Shown here in pieces: positions 26,103-34,609 of a DNA stretch of 64,000 bases. This DNA comes from Vaginisenegalia massiliensis. GTDB taxonomy: Bacteria; Bacillota; Bacilli; Lactobacillales; Aerococcaceae. Position 1 is the stretch's first letter. The number at the start of each line of letters is the position of its first letter. Under the pieces are notes generated by a model. The model was not told where the DNA came from, made no database searches, and saw only the letters and a list, made by a program, of their open reading frames with translations. The stretch is from assembly GCF_900604935.1 (NCBI RefSeq), contig NZ_UWPC01000007.1, positions 1-64,000 on the forward strand, written 5' to 3'. The translations under genes were made by a program, and so were the position numbers.

Positions 26103-26192
26103 TTACCTCAAAACAGGCAGATAGAGGCTTCCCCATATCACCAGCGGAAGCGACAAATAGTCGCATAAGCCCAAGGGCTTATTTCGTTTCAT
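26103..26192 (-). CDS. 29-residue hydrophobic micro-ORF leading the operon
   Basis: ATG at 26192 behind GGGAGG (5-nt spacing), TAA at 26103, 21 nt before the carrier start. The peptide begins MKRNKPLGLCDYLSLPL and continues as a short hydrophobic stretch ending PVLR. The perfect ribosome binding site and its position between promoter and carrier gene argue that it is translated. Possible roles: small membrane partner of the carrier, or leader peptide controlling it. No homolog recalled. Confidence 0.55.
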   Translation of the reverse strand: MKRNKPLGLCDYLSLPLVIWGSLYLPVLR

Positions 26193-26272
26193 AACAACCT
26201 CCCATTTATGAACACTTTACGCTATTTGACTACTCTGTTTATCGATGATATTGAATAAGAGCATCCATGACC

Positions 26273-26301
26273 ACTATAAAACGAAAGCCCTTACAGGTCA
26301 A
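26273..26301 (-). promoter_or_regulatory. Promoter of the micro-ORF/carrier/folP-like operon
   Basis: Minus-strand TTGACC (26296-26301), 17-bp spacer, TATAGT (26273-26278). The predicted transcript starts near 26266, about 74 nt before the micro-ORF. Confidence 0.75.
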
Positions 26302-26372
26302 TGCGGGAAACCGTTGCCAGATTAGACTTGGATTAGAAATGAAAAAATGTTTGGATTGGATATTTTTGAAAC

Positions 26373-26447
26373 AAAAAAATCGAATGTCTGCCCAAAAAGC
26401 TGAACCATAAATTGGCAGGTGGCTGCTTCTTGAAGGGACATTCGATT
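26373..26447 (-). terminator. Long-loop intrinsic terminator after the Thr-rich protein gene
   Basis: Perfect 11-bp stem AATCGAATGTC/GACATTCGATT (26378-26388 with 26437-26447) around 48 nt of further structure, then a T run on the minus strand, 41 nt after the stop codon. Confidence 0.75.
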
Positions 26448-26487
26448 AAATGTAATACTTTGTTAAACTAACTTGATCTTAAAAAGC

Positions 26488-28056
26488 TTAAAACCAGAAA
26501 AACATCTTATGTTTTTTATCTTTCTTGTCTTTCTTATCTTTCTTTTCTTTTTTATCCTTTTTGCCTTTTTCAGGCTTGTGCGGACAAGGTTTCACTTCAG
26601 TTGTACTTTCTGAACTTGTGACAGGCTCTGCTGTAGTTTCTGTCGTAGTTGGTGCTTGCGTCGTTGCTTCTGTTGTTGCTTCTGTTGTTGCTTCAGTAGT
26701 AGTCGGTGCTTGCGTCGTGGTTTCTGTTGTCGCTTCAGTAGTACTTGGTGCTTGTGTCGTGGTTTCTGTTGTCTTTTCAGTTGTCGTTTCAGTTGTAGTC
26801 GCAACTTGAGTCGTTGCTTCAGTGGTGACTTCAGTTGTAGCAATTGGCGCCACTTTCACTATCACGTTATGAGATTGCGTTTGATACACGACATCCCCTT
26901 TTGGATAGACATTACGCGTCACTTGACTCCGTGTTTGAACTTCCACTTGACTGCTTTCGCTTAATGTTTCTTGAGCGATTGGTAGCGTAAAGCTTCCATC
27001 AGCTTGCACTGTCACGTTAGCTACTTCTTGACCGTCTACTAATAACACCACAGTGTCACCTGCCGTAGCTGTCCCGACAATCGATTCAGAGGTAGGCGTC
27101 ACTTCTTGGCTAATTTGCGCTTGAGCTGGACGTGGAATTGGATTACTAGTCGGGCTAGTCTTAACATCGGTAAACACAAGGTTTCCTTCACGGTCATAAA
27201 TATCAGCAACTAAGACATCATCTGCATAGAAGAATCCTTGGCCGTTACTCATATTTGGCGCCGGAAAATCTGCCCGCCCTAATTCATTATTTACGAGCGT
27301 CACTACGTGTCCATCCGGATACGTTACTTTAGTGGTAAAGAAAGCATCCGCGCCAATCGGAACATAGGTCGAGGTCCCCACGGGGATGAATGAAAAGCTA
27401 GGTTTAGCATAAGCCATTGTCTTTTCACTCTCTGGACGAGCAAGGCTTGGGTCGCCAGGAATGACGATTTGAATGCTGCGAGAACGTTTGAGACCATCGT
27501 AGATAAAGGCTGTGAAGACATCACCTGGATATAATTTATCGTAACTAGCGTAGATTTCAGCTACACCACGGAAAGAAACGCGTTGAGAATATGTTTTACC
27601 GGTTGGTGAAACTAACATAATCTTTTGACCCTCGGTTCCAGGGAAAACAAAGGCACCTTGTTTAGATGAATAATCCCCAAATTGACCCGTTGCTGTTGGC
27701 ACTGATTTTGGTTGTTGAGGAAGTGGAAGCGTGTCTACCACATTAGTCCCCATCTTTTCAGTGGTACTAGCTTGTGTCGTTGCCTCAGTGGTCGTTTCTT
27801 GGCTAGTCACCTCAACTTCAACAGCAGTGGTTTCTTCACTAATGATTGGTTGCCCTTGATCTGATGTTGTTGGCATTTCACTAGTTAAGACTGTTGTTTC
27901 CTGACTAGTTTGGCTAGTTTCATGAAGAACAGTGGTCGATTCCTGAGCTAAAACTAAGGGACATAATAGGTTAGCTGAAAGCACAACAAGACAAGAAAGT
28001 GTAATGGCACGATTAATATTTTTTACCCGATTTAACGAAAATTGTTGATTCAACAA
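26488..28056 (-). CDS. Thr/Glu-repeat surface protein with Lys-rich C-terminal tail
   Basis: 522 residues, TTG start 7 nt behind AGGAGG. Signal peptide 1-37 (LVLAQ cut region), Thr/Ser/Glu-rich stretch 38-110, a predicted beta-rich middle (about 125-305), an Ig/Big-like module (about 315-400), a TTEATTETTTQAPT-type repeat array (about 405-490) and a tail of Lys-Lys-Asp/Glu repeats ending MFFWF. There is no LPXTG motif and no membrane helix. The poly-basic tail plus aromatic tip suggests retention by ionic contact with teichoic acids or the membrane, which is inference. A triple WalR-like box stands at its promoter. Confidence 0.75.
   Translation of the reverse strand: MLNQQFSLNRVKNINRAITLSCLVVLSANLLCPLVLAQESTTVLHETSQTSQETTVLTSEMPTTSDQGQPIISEETTAVEVEVTSQETTTEATTQASTTEKMGTNVVDTLPLPQQPKSVPTATGQFGDYSSKQGAFVFPGTEGQKIMLVSPTGKTYSQRVSFRGVAEIYASYDKLYPGDVFTAFIYDGLKRSRSIQIVIPGDPSLARPESEKTMAYAKPSFSFIPVGTSTYVPIGADAFFTTKVTYPDGHVVTLVNNELGRADFPAPNMSNGQGFFYADDVLVADIYDREGNLVFTDVKTSPTSNPIPRPAQAQISQEVTPTSESIVGTATAGDTVVLLVDGQEVANVTVQADGSFTLPIAQETLSESSQVEVQTRSQVTRNVYPKGDVVYQTQSHNVIVKVAPIATTEVTTEATTQVATTTETTTEKTTETTTQAPSTTEATTETTTQAPTTTEATTEATTEATTQAPTTTETTAEPVTSSESTTEVKPCPHKPEKGKKDKKEKKDKKDKKDKKHKMFFWF
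26620..26850 (-). repeat. Thr/Glu/Ala coding repeat array
   Basis: Degenerate 12-36 bp units encoding TTEATTE and TTTQAPT motifs. Open frames on the opposite strand and in a shifted frame here (Val-rich, Cys-rich, Lys/Gln-rich) are by-products of the repeats. Confidence 0.8.
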
Positions 28057-28091
28057 ACTGATTCCTCCTATTCAAAATTTATTACCTAATC

Positions 28092-28134
28092 AGTATAAAA
28101 GAGGAATGTAAATCCGGTGTAAATTTTAAGTAAA
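28092..28134 (-). promoter_or_regulatory. Promoter with triple WalR-like box (Thr-rich surface protein)
   Basis: Half-sites TGTAAA (28107), TGTAAA (28118) and AGTAAA (28129) in exact 11-bp phase (plus-strand reading), ending 10 bp from a minus-strand TATACT -10 (28092-28097). The boxes occupy the place of the -35, as expected for an activated promoter. Confidence 0.7.
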
Positions 28135-28158
28135 AACAAGATTAAGCTACAAATTTAT

Positions 28159-29214
28159 TTAGGGTTGGGGATGCCATTGGGCTAATCTTTCATTAATAAT
28201 TTTGCTACTTTCAATATTGGCTTTTTCATTAGCCTTGGTCGTGCCACCTAGTTCCAAGATAGTAGGACCCGTATACAGGTAGCCATTGCCAAAGTATAGG
28301 TGGCCTGCCCCTTTGAAAACATGAACCTCTGTTTTGTCTGGTCGATGTTTTTGAATTTCACGAGCTGAAACTTCACTTTGCCACATCTTGTCTTGGTCAC
28401 CAGCAAAGATTAAGAGATCAGCCTTGGACTTTTCAACTTTAATACGGGTTGCTTCCACGTTTTTTGCTTTTGTCGTAGCTTGTTCGTACCCAGGGCGGAA
28501 ATCGATCGGCCGTTTGAGCATATAGTCTAACATAAGATTCATCCCCACACTCGGCGTGCTCTTTGTTGTATCAATAAATGGTAGAGCCTTTCCTTGATAG
28601 CTCCAAGAAGAGGTCATATTTTGACTAAATTGTTTAGGTAGGCCCATATTATTCCAAGCTGATGGAGCATAGAGGACCACATGATCAACTTTAGGATATA
28701 ACGTTGCTAAATTCAAGCAAAGTTCAGCACCTTTGGATGTCCCGATTAGCGTTAAGTCATCCGAGTCTTTGACATGGGCCTTGGTATAGTCCAAGACTTC
28801 TTGGAAGAATTCGAGTGGCACTTCGACTAATTCGTCTTTTTGATTCTTCATACCAAAGAAGAATAAAGAGATAACCTCATAACCTTGCTTAGCTAAAGGT
28901 TCAGCTGCATAATAAGCGGGACTACCCTCCGAACCACCAAAGGTGATGACCACACCTTTATGCTTCTTAACTTTAGGAATTAAATGAAAACCATTCATAT
29001 AATTGCCTTCAATATGCTTAACTTGAACACCAGGAATGTTTTGATTGTATTGCGATAAATCCGTGACAGCTTTTTGAGCACTCGCATCAAAGTCCTTGGG
29101 TTTATACTTCATATCATTATAAAAACGAACGCCGTAAATAACAGCTGTAATGACTAAAGAAATCACAATAATTCTCAATAAAATTTTTCCAATCAAAGTT
29201 AACCCTCTCTTCAT
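28159..29214 (-). CDS. Membrane-anchored alpha/beta hydrolase, BAAT/acyl-CoA thioesterase type
   Basis: 351 residues. N-terminal membrane segment (about 7-27), then an alpha/beta hydrolase with oxyanion region TFGGSEGSP (about 88-97), nucleophile elbow GTSKGAE, acid in FAGDQDKMW and catalytic His in GAGHLYFG. The order and motifs match the BAAT C-terminal domain family (acyl-CoA thioester hydrolase or bile acid conjugating type), but bacterial members have unknown substrates. Elbow residue is Ser. TAGGAGG site before ATG. The active domain would face outward if the helix is a signal anchor. Confidence 0.78.
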   Translation of the reverse strand: MKRGLTLIGKILLRIIVISLVITAVIYGVRFYNDMKYKPKDFDASAQKAVTDLSQYNQNIPGVQVKHIEGNYMNGFHLIPKVKKHKGVVITFGGSEGSPAYYAAEPLAKQGYEVISLFFFGMKNQKDELVEVPLEFFQEVLDYTKAHVKDSDDLTLIGTSKGAELCLNLATLYPKVDHVVLYAPSAWNNMGLPKQFSQNMTSSWSYQGKALPFIDTTKSTPSVGMNLMLDYMLKRPIDFRPGYEQATTKAKNVEATRIKVEKSKADLLIFAGDQDKMWQSEVSAREIQKHRPDKTEVHVFKGAGHLYFGNGYLYTGPTILELGGTTKANEKANIESSKIINERLAQWHPQP

Positions 29215-29324
29215 ATTATTTCCTCCTAAATTGATTTGATTTATCTGACAAACACATCCTAAATCTTCAATTTGAATGTAGTGTGTAGATGATGTGAGGA
29301 AGAAATATTTTTAATATAAAAAGC

Positions 29325-29371
29325 CGCTAAAGATTTACAATGAAAAAAATCTCCAATGTAAAATTTTAGCG
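29325..29371 (-). terminator. Intrinsic terminator of the DUF7010-like gene
   Basis: Stem of about 17 bp with small bulges (29325-29341 with 29354-29371), T-rich tail on the minus strand. Confidence 0.7.
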
Positions 29372-29382
29372 ATTTAATCTAG

Positions 29383-29928
29383 TTAGTTAGCCGATAGCCC
29401 TTTAATTTGTTTCATTTCATTTTTCAAGCATAATACAAAGATAACTTCTGTTACGGTTAAGACGGCTGCTACCACAAAGCCATTAAATAAATGTCCTAGA
29501 ATGAGGGCTAGGATAGGAATAATAATGGCGAAATTCTGATAAACTTTGGATTTATACAGCCATGAATAAGGAAATAGATGCCCACCGAAGACCATAGCAT
29601 GAACCATAATCATCTTTTCTGGTACAGCATTGAAAACCCACATAACAATTAATAAATAAAGGGCCTGATTGACGGTAAAAATAAAACCTAAATCGCCTAA
29701 GCCATTATCTTTTGAAAAAATATCTATACCAAATTTCTTACCAAACAGCCAGGAAAGTGGCATTAAGGTAGCTGAACACGAAAAGACCAATATATTTTTT
29801 AACATGATATCAATTGGCAAGGCGGCAACCAAAGTAATCATCAACCAAATAACGACAGAGGACATAATAAAGGGCAAGCCCTTTTTCTGTTTTAAAATAA
29901 CTTCATCTCTTAAATCGTCTAAATTCAC
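29383..29928 (-). CDS. DUF7010-like small membrane protein
   Basis: 181 residues from the GTG at 29928, 9 nt behind AAAGG; ATGs at 29937 and 29949 have poor spacing. Opens MNLDDLRDEVILKQKKGLPF, then about five membrane helices with the motifs LYLLIVMWVF, HAMVFGGHLFPYSWLYKSK and LALILGHLF. This pattern matches what I recall of DUF7010 (function unknown, common in Firmicutes and Bacteroidetes). Single gene. Confidence 0.6.
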   Translation of the reverse strand: MNLDDLRDEVILKQKKGLPFIMSSVVIWLMITLVAALPIDIMLKNILVFSCSATLMPLSWLFGKKFGIDIFSKDNGLGDLGFIFTVNQALYLLIVMWVFNAVPEKMIMVHAMVFGGHLFPYSWLYKSKVYQNFAIIIPILALILGHLFNGFVVAAVLTVTEVIFVLCLKNEMKQIKGLSAN

Positions 29929-30126
29929 GCAGTCCATTCCTTTCAACAAAATTTATAAGATACTGTTAATATAATACAACTTTGCGTATATTTGAAGGGG
30001 CTCTCATCAGTTGTACCATATTAATTTAATAAATTGCATGGAATGCATCTAATTTTGTTAAACGAATCTTGTTTCTTATTCTACCGAAATTATTACTAAA
30101 CCTGATGTGTCCAAATTATGTCCAGC

Positions 30127-30175
30127 CATAAAAAATTCCCTCTAAACGAAGGAATTTTATTTCTTTATTCTAGGA
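30127..30175. repeat. Intergenic repeat copy 1 (possible IS relic)
   Basis: About 48 bp containing AATTCCCTCT..AACGAAGGAATTTT followed by TTCTTTATTCTAGG. A similar sequence in the same orientation lies at 32746-32792. The hairpin AAAATTCC/GGAATTTT could also end transcripts. A GATGTGTCCA motif close by (30100) resembles the end of the IS3 element, but the match is short. Confidence 0.4.
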
Positions 30176-30272
30176 TTTTTCCTTTGTAAATATAAAGTCA
30201 ATTATCCTCATAATTTCGCGCCAAGAATTCGAGGGGGTTATTCGACCGTTACTGGCATTTTAAAAATTTTAA

Positions 30273-30821
30273 CTATTTAGTTAGAAAATCAATCACTTCT
30301 ATCAGTTTTTTTGTGAATTCTTTTTCACTACCACCTTGTATTCTTCTCCCAAGCTCTTGACTGAGTGTAGCTAGGAACAGGTCTGTCTTAACGTGAGCGT
30401 TTTGATCCTTATTTCCTTCAAAAATTGAAAACACAATTGAATGATATTTCTGAAAGTATTGCTTTTGAAGTGCTTGGTAATCTTTAGTTAATATTGTTCC
30501 ACGTTGAATTAAAAAGAGATTGAGAAAGTATTTTCTTTCTAATTCTTGTTCAGTAGCCTTGATGAAGGACTTTAACTTAGTTTGAGTATCTCCTTCTTCA
30601 GGATACGAAGCCTCATTCTCATTCATTGATTTTTCAAGATATGCAATTAATATCTCATCTTTAGTTCTAAAATACTCATACACAGAGGATCTAGCAATAT
30701 TACAACTATTACCGATATCTTTAAAAGTTGTCTTCTCAATTCCTTTATCAATAAAAAGTTGCATCGCCTTTTCCATTATTTCATTTTTTCTGTCTTCCGG
30801 ATTCATCCGATTCTTACCCAT
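30273..30821 (-). CDS. TetR family transcriptional regulator
   Basis: 182 residues. N-terminal TetR HTH (about 12-58) with TTFKDIGNSCNIARSSVYEYF, then a C-terminal ligand-binding domain of helices. AGGAGG site before ATG. It follows the hydrolase gene by 31 nt on the same strand and so is probably co-transcribed from the promoter at 31691, whose CCGACA dyad is the likely operator. The inducer is unknown. Confidence 0.85.
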   Translation of the reverse strand: MGKNRMNPEDRKNEIMEKAMQLFIDKGIEKTTFKDIGNSCNIARSSVYEYFRTKDEILIAYLEKSMNENEASYPEEGDTQTKLKSFIKATEQELERKYFLNLFLIQRGTILTKDYQALQKQYFQKYHSIVFSIFEGNKDQNAHVKTDLFLATLSQELGRRIQGGSEKEFTKKLIEVIDFLTK

Positions 30822-30852
30822 TCAATCCTCCTAAAATTTATGAATTTACCCC

Positions 30853-31635
30853 TTACCAGCCCAAAACTTCTTTTAAAAAATTCTCAATATGTGCATTATA
30901 AATATCAGCTTGGCACAAATTCGATGGATCAAATGAATTTTTGATGACAAAGTGTCTTTCATTAGCAAGGCAGGCTACAATGGTTTCCATCATGTCAACA
31001 AGCTTATTGCTATAATCGCCTGCCATACATAGAACAGGAATGCTTATCCCTTTTAATGACTTTTGATAATCAAGCTTCATTATAGCCTTCCTTTGTAGAA
31101 TTGCCTCCGCACCTCGGAAATCTGAAAATAGTTTATTAAAATATTCCGCAGCTTTGGGCCAACGTTTATAAATTGGTCGTGTACTCATTTGCATAAACCA
31201 CTTAGAACTACTCAATGGCAAAGTCAATTTAACAAGTGCATTTAAGAATGGTGAGGTTTCTGTTGTACAAAACGTATCATCTAATATCGCTGCCTCAAAA
31301 ATTTCTGGATAGTAAGTCATCAAATGTATGGTCATGACGCCTCCATAAGAAACGCCACTAATAACGACTTTACTAACTCCCAAGTGTGCCAATAATTCAA
31401 GGATATCCTTTGCTTGTAAATTTAGGACTTCTTCAGGTTTGCATTCCAATTTATCACTTTTCCCATTTCCTCTTAAATCGGGAACAATAACTTGATATTT
31501 TTTAGAGAAATAATCAACTTGTGGTTGAAACATTGATGACTCTGCACCTAGTCCATGAAGAAATAGTAACGGTCTCCCGTTCCCTTTAATCTTATATGAT
31601 ATTTGACTTCCATCGGATAATCTAAATGTTTCCAT
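30853..31635 (-). CDS. Alpha/beta hydrolase
   Basis: 260 residues, soluble. Classic alpha/beta hydrolase 1 motifs: HG in LFLHGLGAES (oxyanion), LRGNGKSDK, nucleophile elbow GVSYGG (about 96-101), acid in CMAGDYSNK. The expected final His may be in NERHFVIK near residue 229. Resembles 3-oxoadipate enol-lactonase-like esterases, but the substrate cannot be told. Heads a two-gene operon with a TetR regulator. Confidence 0.82.
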   Translation of the reverse strand: METFRLSDGSQISYKIKGNGRPLLFLHGLGAESSMFQPQVDYFSKKYQVIVPDLRGNGKSDKLECKPEEVLNLQAKDILELLAHLGVSKVVISGVSYGGVMTIHLMTYYPEIFEAAILDDTFCTTETSPFLNALVKLTLPLSSSKWFMQMSTRPIYKRWPKAAEYFNKLFSDFRGAEAILQRKAIMKLDYQKSLKGISIPVLCMAGDYSNKLVDMMETIVACLANERHFVIKNSFDPSNLCQADIYNAHIENFLKEVLGW

Positions 31636-31668
31636 ATTTTTTACTCCTTTTAGGTACTTTTACCCTTA

Positions 31669-31683
31669 CCGACATTTTGTCGG
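31669..31683 (-). promoter_or_regulatory. TetR-type operator CCGACA-N3-TGTCGG
   Basis: Perfect dyad just downstream of the -10 of the hydrolase-tetR promoter, at about the transcription start; a natural site for repression by the encoded TetR. Confidence 0.6.
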
Positions 31684-31690
31684 CAACAGA

Positions 31691-31719
31691 ATTGTAGTCC
31701 TTCTATATTACTATGTCAA
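31691..31719 (-). promoter_or_regulatory. Promoter of the hydrolase-tetR operon
   Basis: Minus-strand TTGACA (31714-31719), 17-bp spacer, TACAAT (31691-31696). Close to consensus. Confidence 0.8.
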
Positions 31720-31995
31720 CAGATACTTATGTGCTTGATAGCCTATCAGCTGATCTACCTATTTATCACCCTAAAATTTGTAAAATATGAAAAAACTATC
31801 GACTATGCACCTATGGAGATATAAAATCTTTTCCTCTAAAGAGTTTCATTAGTAAATTTCACAACCACATCAAAAAATCAGCCTAACAATCAGCAATAGA
31901 ATGAAAAATGTAATTACTAATAGTATGAACAAGTGAAAAATAATCTAATATATTCCACTTACCTAGAAGTGAAAAACAAATTTTCAAAATTTATT
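31720..31995. other. Intergenic stretch, nothing recognised
   Basis: A+T-rich, between the hydrolase promoter and the end of the NUDIX gene. No ORF with a start site and no strong hairpin. Confidence 0.4.
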
Positions 31996-32517
31996 TTATT
32001 TAATATGACGTATCCCCCTATCTGTTTCAATAACTTTCCAATTAAGAAATTGAGACTTATCGAGTTCAAACCGTCCTTTATATTCTTTTTTTAATTTTAA
32101 AAGAAGCGGTGAGGAATTTTCTTCACTAATATTATCGAAATCTACCCACACAATACCATCAGAATCATTTAATCCATCCAACAAATCTATAGGTAAATCC
32201 TGTTTTTCGAAACTATTATCCAACTCAACGTCATAAAAAACCATAATATGATGAACAACGTCAAAGCTTGTCGTTTCTCGAACAAATGAATCATAAACTC
32301 TCGGATTCGAATACGTCTTAATGGTATATCCCGTTTCCTCCAAGAACTCTCTAGATAACGTTTCAGTTAATCCTTCCCAACTTTCTTGGCTTCCACCAGG
32401 AACATCATATCTATTTTTGTAAGGTCCGGCATTATTATTTATACATAATATTTTCCCGTTAACCACTGCAACACCATATACTCCAAAATGATTGCTCACC
32501 GAATATTTACTTTCCAT
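31996..32517 (-). CDS. NUDIX hydrolase
   Basis: 173 residues from the ATG behind AAGGAG; a longer frame upstream lacks such a site. The Nudix box is complete: G..E in GSQESWE followed by REFLEETGYTI (around residues 43-66), which binds metal and cleaves nucleoside diphosphate-X substrates. Substrate not predictable. Single gene; its base composition is more A+T-rich than the flanking guaA, and it lies within the segment between two similar intergenic repeats. Confidence 0.85.
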   Translation of the reverse strand: MESKYSVSNHFGVYGVAVVNGKILCINNNAGPYKNRYDVPGGSQESWEGLTETLSREFLEETGYTIKTYSNPRVYDSFVRETTSFDVVHHIMVFYDVELDNSFEKQDLPIDLLDGLNDSDGIVWVDFDNISEENSSPLLLKLKKEYKGRFELDKSQFLNWKVIETDRGIRHIK

Positions 32518-32745
32518 ATTTTTCTCCTTAAGTATTTCAGTTTTCAATTTCATCTTTGCCTATTTTTATTTCTCTACCAATCACTTATTAGTATTATTCC
32601 ATAAATAATGGTCATTTATTCAACATTAGATACCTAATTTTTTCGTCTTATTTCAATCCCATTTATTAACCCAAATGATTATCATAAAAAGAGAGCATCC
32701 TATTATAAGATTTCCTCATTTCTTATATTGCAAATTACGTTACAA
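32518..32745. other. Intergenic stretch upstream of the NUDIX gene
   Basis: A+T-rich spacer holding the NUDIX gene leader with its ribosome binding site. No gene found and no clear promoter that I would defend. Confidence 0.35.
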
Positions 32746-32792
32746 CACAAAATTTTTCCTCTCAACGAGGGAATATTTTGCTTTATTCTGGC
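32746..32792. repeat. Intergenic repeat copy 2 (possible IS relic)
   Basis: Shares with 30127-30175 the ordered blocks TTCCTCT..AACGAGGGAAT..TTT and TTTATTCT, same orientation. Together they bracket the hydrolase-tetR and NUDIX genes. Confidence 0.4.
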
Positions 32793-32883
32793 CATAATGT
32801 CGATCAATCACTATGTCACTTAAGCTCCTTGTTCTTGAGACCTGCTTATCGAGGAAATACTAACGACTCCCACTTTCAATAAA

Positions 32884-32911
32884 ATAAGCCTATCCAAAAA
32901 GATAGGCTTAT
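32884..32911 (-). terminator. Intrinsic terminator of the coaA-guaA operon
   Basis: Perfect 11-bp stem ATAAGCCTATC/GATAGGCTTAT, 6-nt loop, T-rich tail on the minus strand, about 130 nt after guaA. Confidence 0.8.
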
Positions 32912-32986
32912 CACTTTATTATTCTGTCAGCCGACGTCATCCAATCATTTCGCATCAAAGAGGCTCATTCTTGGGACATCCGTGAC

Positions 32987-33044
32987 GGAGTAATTCCAAC
33001 AATCTCTCACGTGCCTTTGGCACTTAGAAATTGGGAATTACTCC
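32987..33044. repeat. Nested hairpin at the 3' end of guaA
   Basis: Outer 11-bp perfect repeat GGAGTAATTCC/GGAATTACTCC (32987-32997 with 33034-33044) encloses a GTGCC-TTT-GGCAC hairpin (33011-33023). It covers the guaA stop codon. No T run follows, so it may protect the 3' end rather than terminate. Confidence 0.5.
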
Positions 33045-34591
33045 CACTCAATTGTTGCTGGTGGTTTAGAAGTGATGTCGTAAACGACGCGGTTGACGTG
33101 GGCTACTTCGTTAACGATGCGGGCTGAGATGACTTGGAGGACTTCCCATGGGATACGGGCAAAGTCAGAAGTCATGCCGTCGATTGAAGTTACTGCCCGG
33201 ATACCGATGGTATAGTCATAAGTTCGACCGTCACCCATGACGCCGACACTGCGGAAACCAGGTAAGACAGTAAAGTATTGCCATACGTCGCGTTCTAAGC
33301 CATTCTTGGCGATTTCTTCACGAAGGATGGCATCTGATTCACGGACAATTTCTAATTTTTCTTCAGTGATTTCACCGATGACACGAATACCTAGACCAGG
33401 TCCTGGGAAAGGTTGGCGCCACACGATTGAGTCTGGCATACCCAGTGCCGTTCCTAGAGCTCGAACTTCATCTTTAAATAAAGTATTTAATGGTTCGATC
33501 AATTCAAACTGCATATCTTCAGGTAGCCCCCCAACATTGTGGTGAGACTTAATGGTTTGAGCTGTCTTAGTACCAGATTCGATAATATCGGTGTACAAGG
33601 TTCCTTGAGCAAGGAAGTCAACCCCTTTTAATTTAGAGGCTTCATCGTCGAAGACATAGACGAATTCGTTACCGATAATTTTACGTTTCTGTTCAGGATC
33701 AGATACACCGGCTAATTTTGATAAGAAGCGGTCTTTAGCATCCACCCGGATAATGTTCAAGCCGAATTTACCACCAAGAGCTTCCATAACTTGGTCGCCT
33801 TCGCCCTTACGTAAAAGGCCGTGATCGACGAAGATACAGGTTAATTGATCACCGATAGCTTTTTGTAAAAGAACACCCACGACTGATGAATCGACTCCAC
33901 CAGATAAACCTAAAAGGACCTTGCGGTCGCCCACTTTTTCTCGAATCTTAGCAATCTCTAAGTCGATAAAGTTATCCATGGTCCAATCGCCTTGAACACC
34001 ACAGATATCAAAGGCAAAGTTATGAAGGATTTGATTACCATGAACTGAGTGGCGCACTTCTGGGTGGAATTGAACTCCGTAGATGCGACGTTGACTATTT
34101 TCAAATGCAGCTACTGGACAGCTATCATTGGCTGCAACAATTTGGAAACCTTCAGGAATAGCGGTAATCTTGTCCCCGTGGCTCATCCATACTTCTTCTA
34201 CATTAGATAACCCTTGGAATAAACCCGTTTCGATGTTGTGAACTTGGATACTAGACCGACCATATTCCCGTTCATTTGCTGGTTCAACTTTACCGCCCAA
34301 CATATGGGTGGTTAATTGCATCCCGTAACAAATACCTAAAATTGGTAAACCTAACTCAAAGATTGCAGGATCTACCGTAAAAGCATTCTCACCGTAAACA
34401 CTATGAGGCCCTCCCGAGAAGATAATACCTTTAACATTACCTTGATCTAAGATTTCTTGAGCAGTCGTCTCATTAGGTAACAGGACGCTATAAACACCAA
34501 ATTCGCGGATTCGGCGGGTAATTAATTGATTATATTGACTACCAAAGTCAAGAACGATAATTTTTTCAACATTTGTTAGTGATGTGGTCAC
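33038..34591 (-). CDS. guaA: GMP synthase (glutamine-hydrolysing)
   Basis: 517 residues from GTG 34591 behind GGAGG; an ATG five codons upstream lies before that site. Class I glutamine amidotransferase domain (1-195) with Cys88 in GICYGMQ and His176/Glu178 in FHPEV; ATP pyrophosphatase domain with P-loop LSGGVDSS (229-236); C-terminal dimerisation domain ending KPPATIEWE. Converts XMP, glutamine and ATP to GMP. Starts 18 nt after coaA, so the two share an operon. Confidence 0.97.
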   Translation of the reverse strand: MTTSLTNVEKIIVLDFGSQYNQLITRRIREFGVYSVLLPNETTAQEILDQGNVKGIIFSGGPHSVYGENAFTVDPAIFELGLPILGICYGMQLTTHMLGGKVEPANEREYGRSSIQVHNIETGLFQGLSNVEEVWMSHGDKITAIPEGFQIVAANDSCPVAAFENSQRRIYGVQFHPEVRHSVHGNQILHNFAFDICGVQGDWTMDNFIDLEIAKIREKVGDRKVLLGLSGGVDSSVVGVLLQKAIGDQLTCIFVDHGLLRKGEGDQVMEALGGKFGLNIIRVDAKDRFLSKLAGVSDPEQKRKIIGNEFVYVFDDEASKLKGVDFLAQGTLYTDIIESGTKTAQTIKSHHNVGGLPEDMQFELIEPLNTLFKDEVRALGTALGMPDSIVWRQPFPGPGLGIRVIGEITEEKLEIVRESDAILREEIAKNGLERDVWQYFTVLPGFRSVGVMGDGRTYDYTIGIRAVTSIDGMTSDFARIPWEVLQVISARIVNEVAHVNRVVYDITSKPPATIEWE

Positions 34592-34609
34592 TCTATCTAC
34601 CTCCATTTT

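Noticed and set aside
26373-26447. Riboswitch for the carrier/folP-like operon
   Set aside because: The element lies upstream of the operon's own promoter and directly after the preceding gene, so it is that gene's terminator.
26525-26964. Long Val-rich and Cys-rich open frames opposite the Thr-rich protein, and a Lys/Gln-rich frame on the same strand
   Set aside because: Direct by-products of the TTE/TTQ codon repeats; no ribosome sites or domains.
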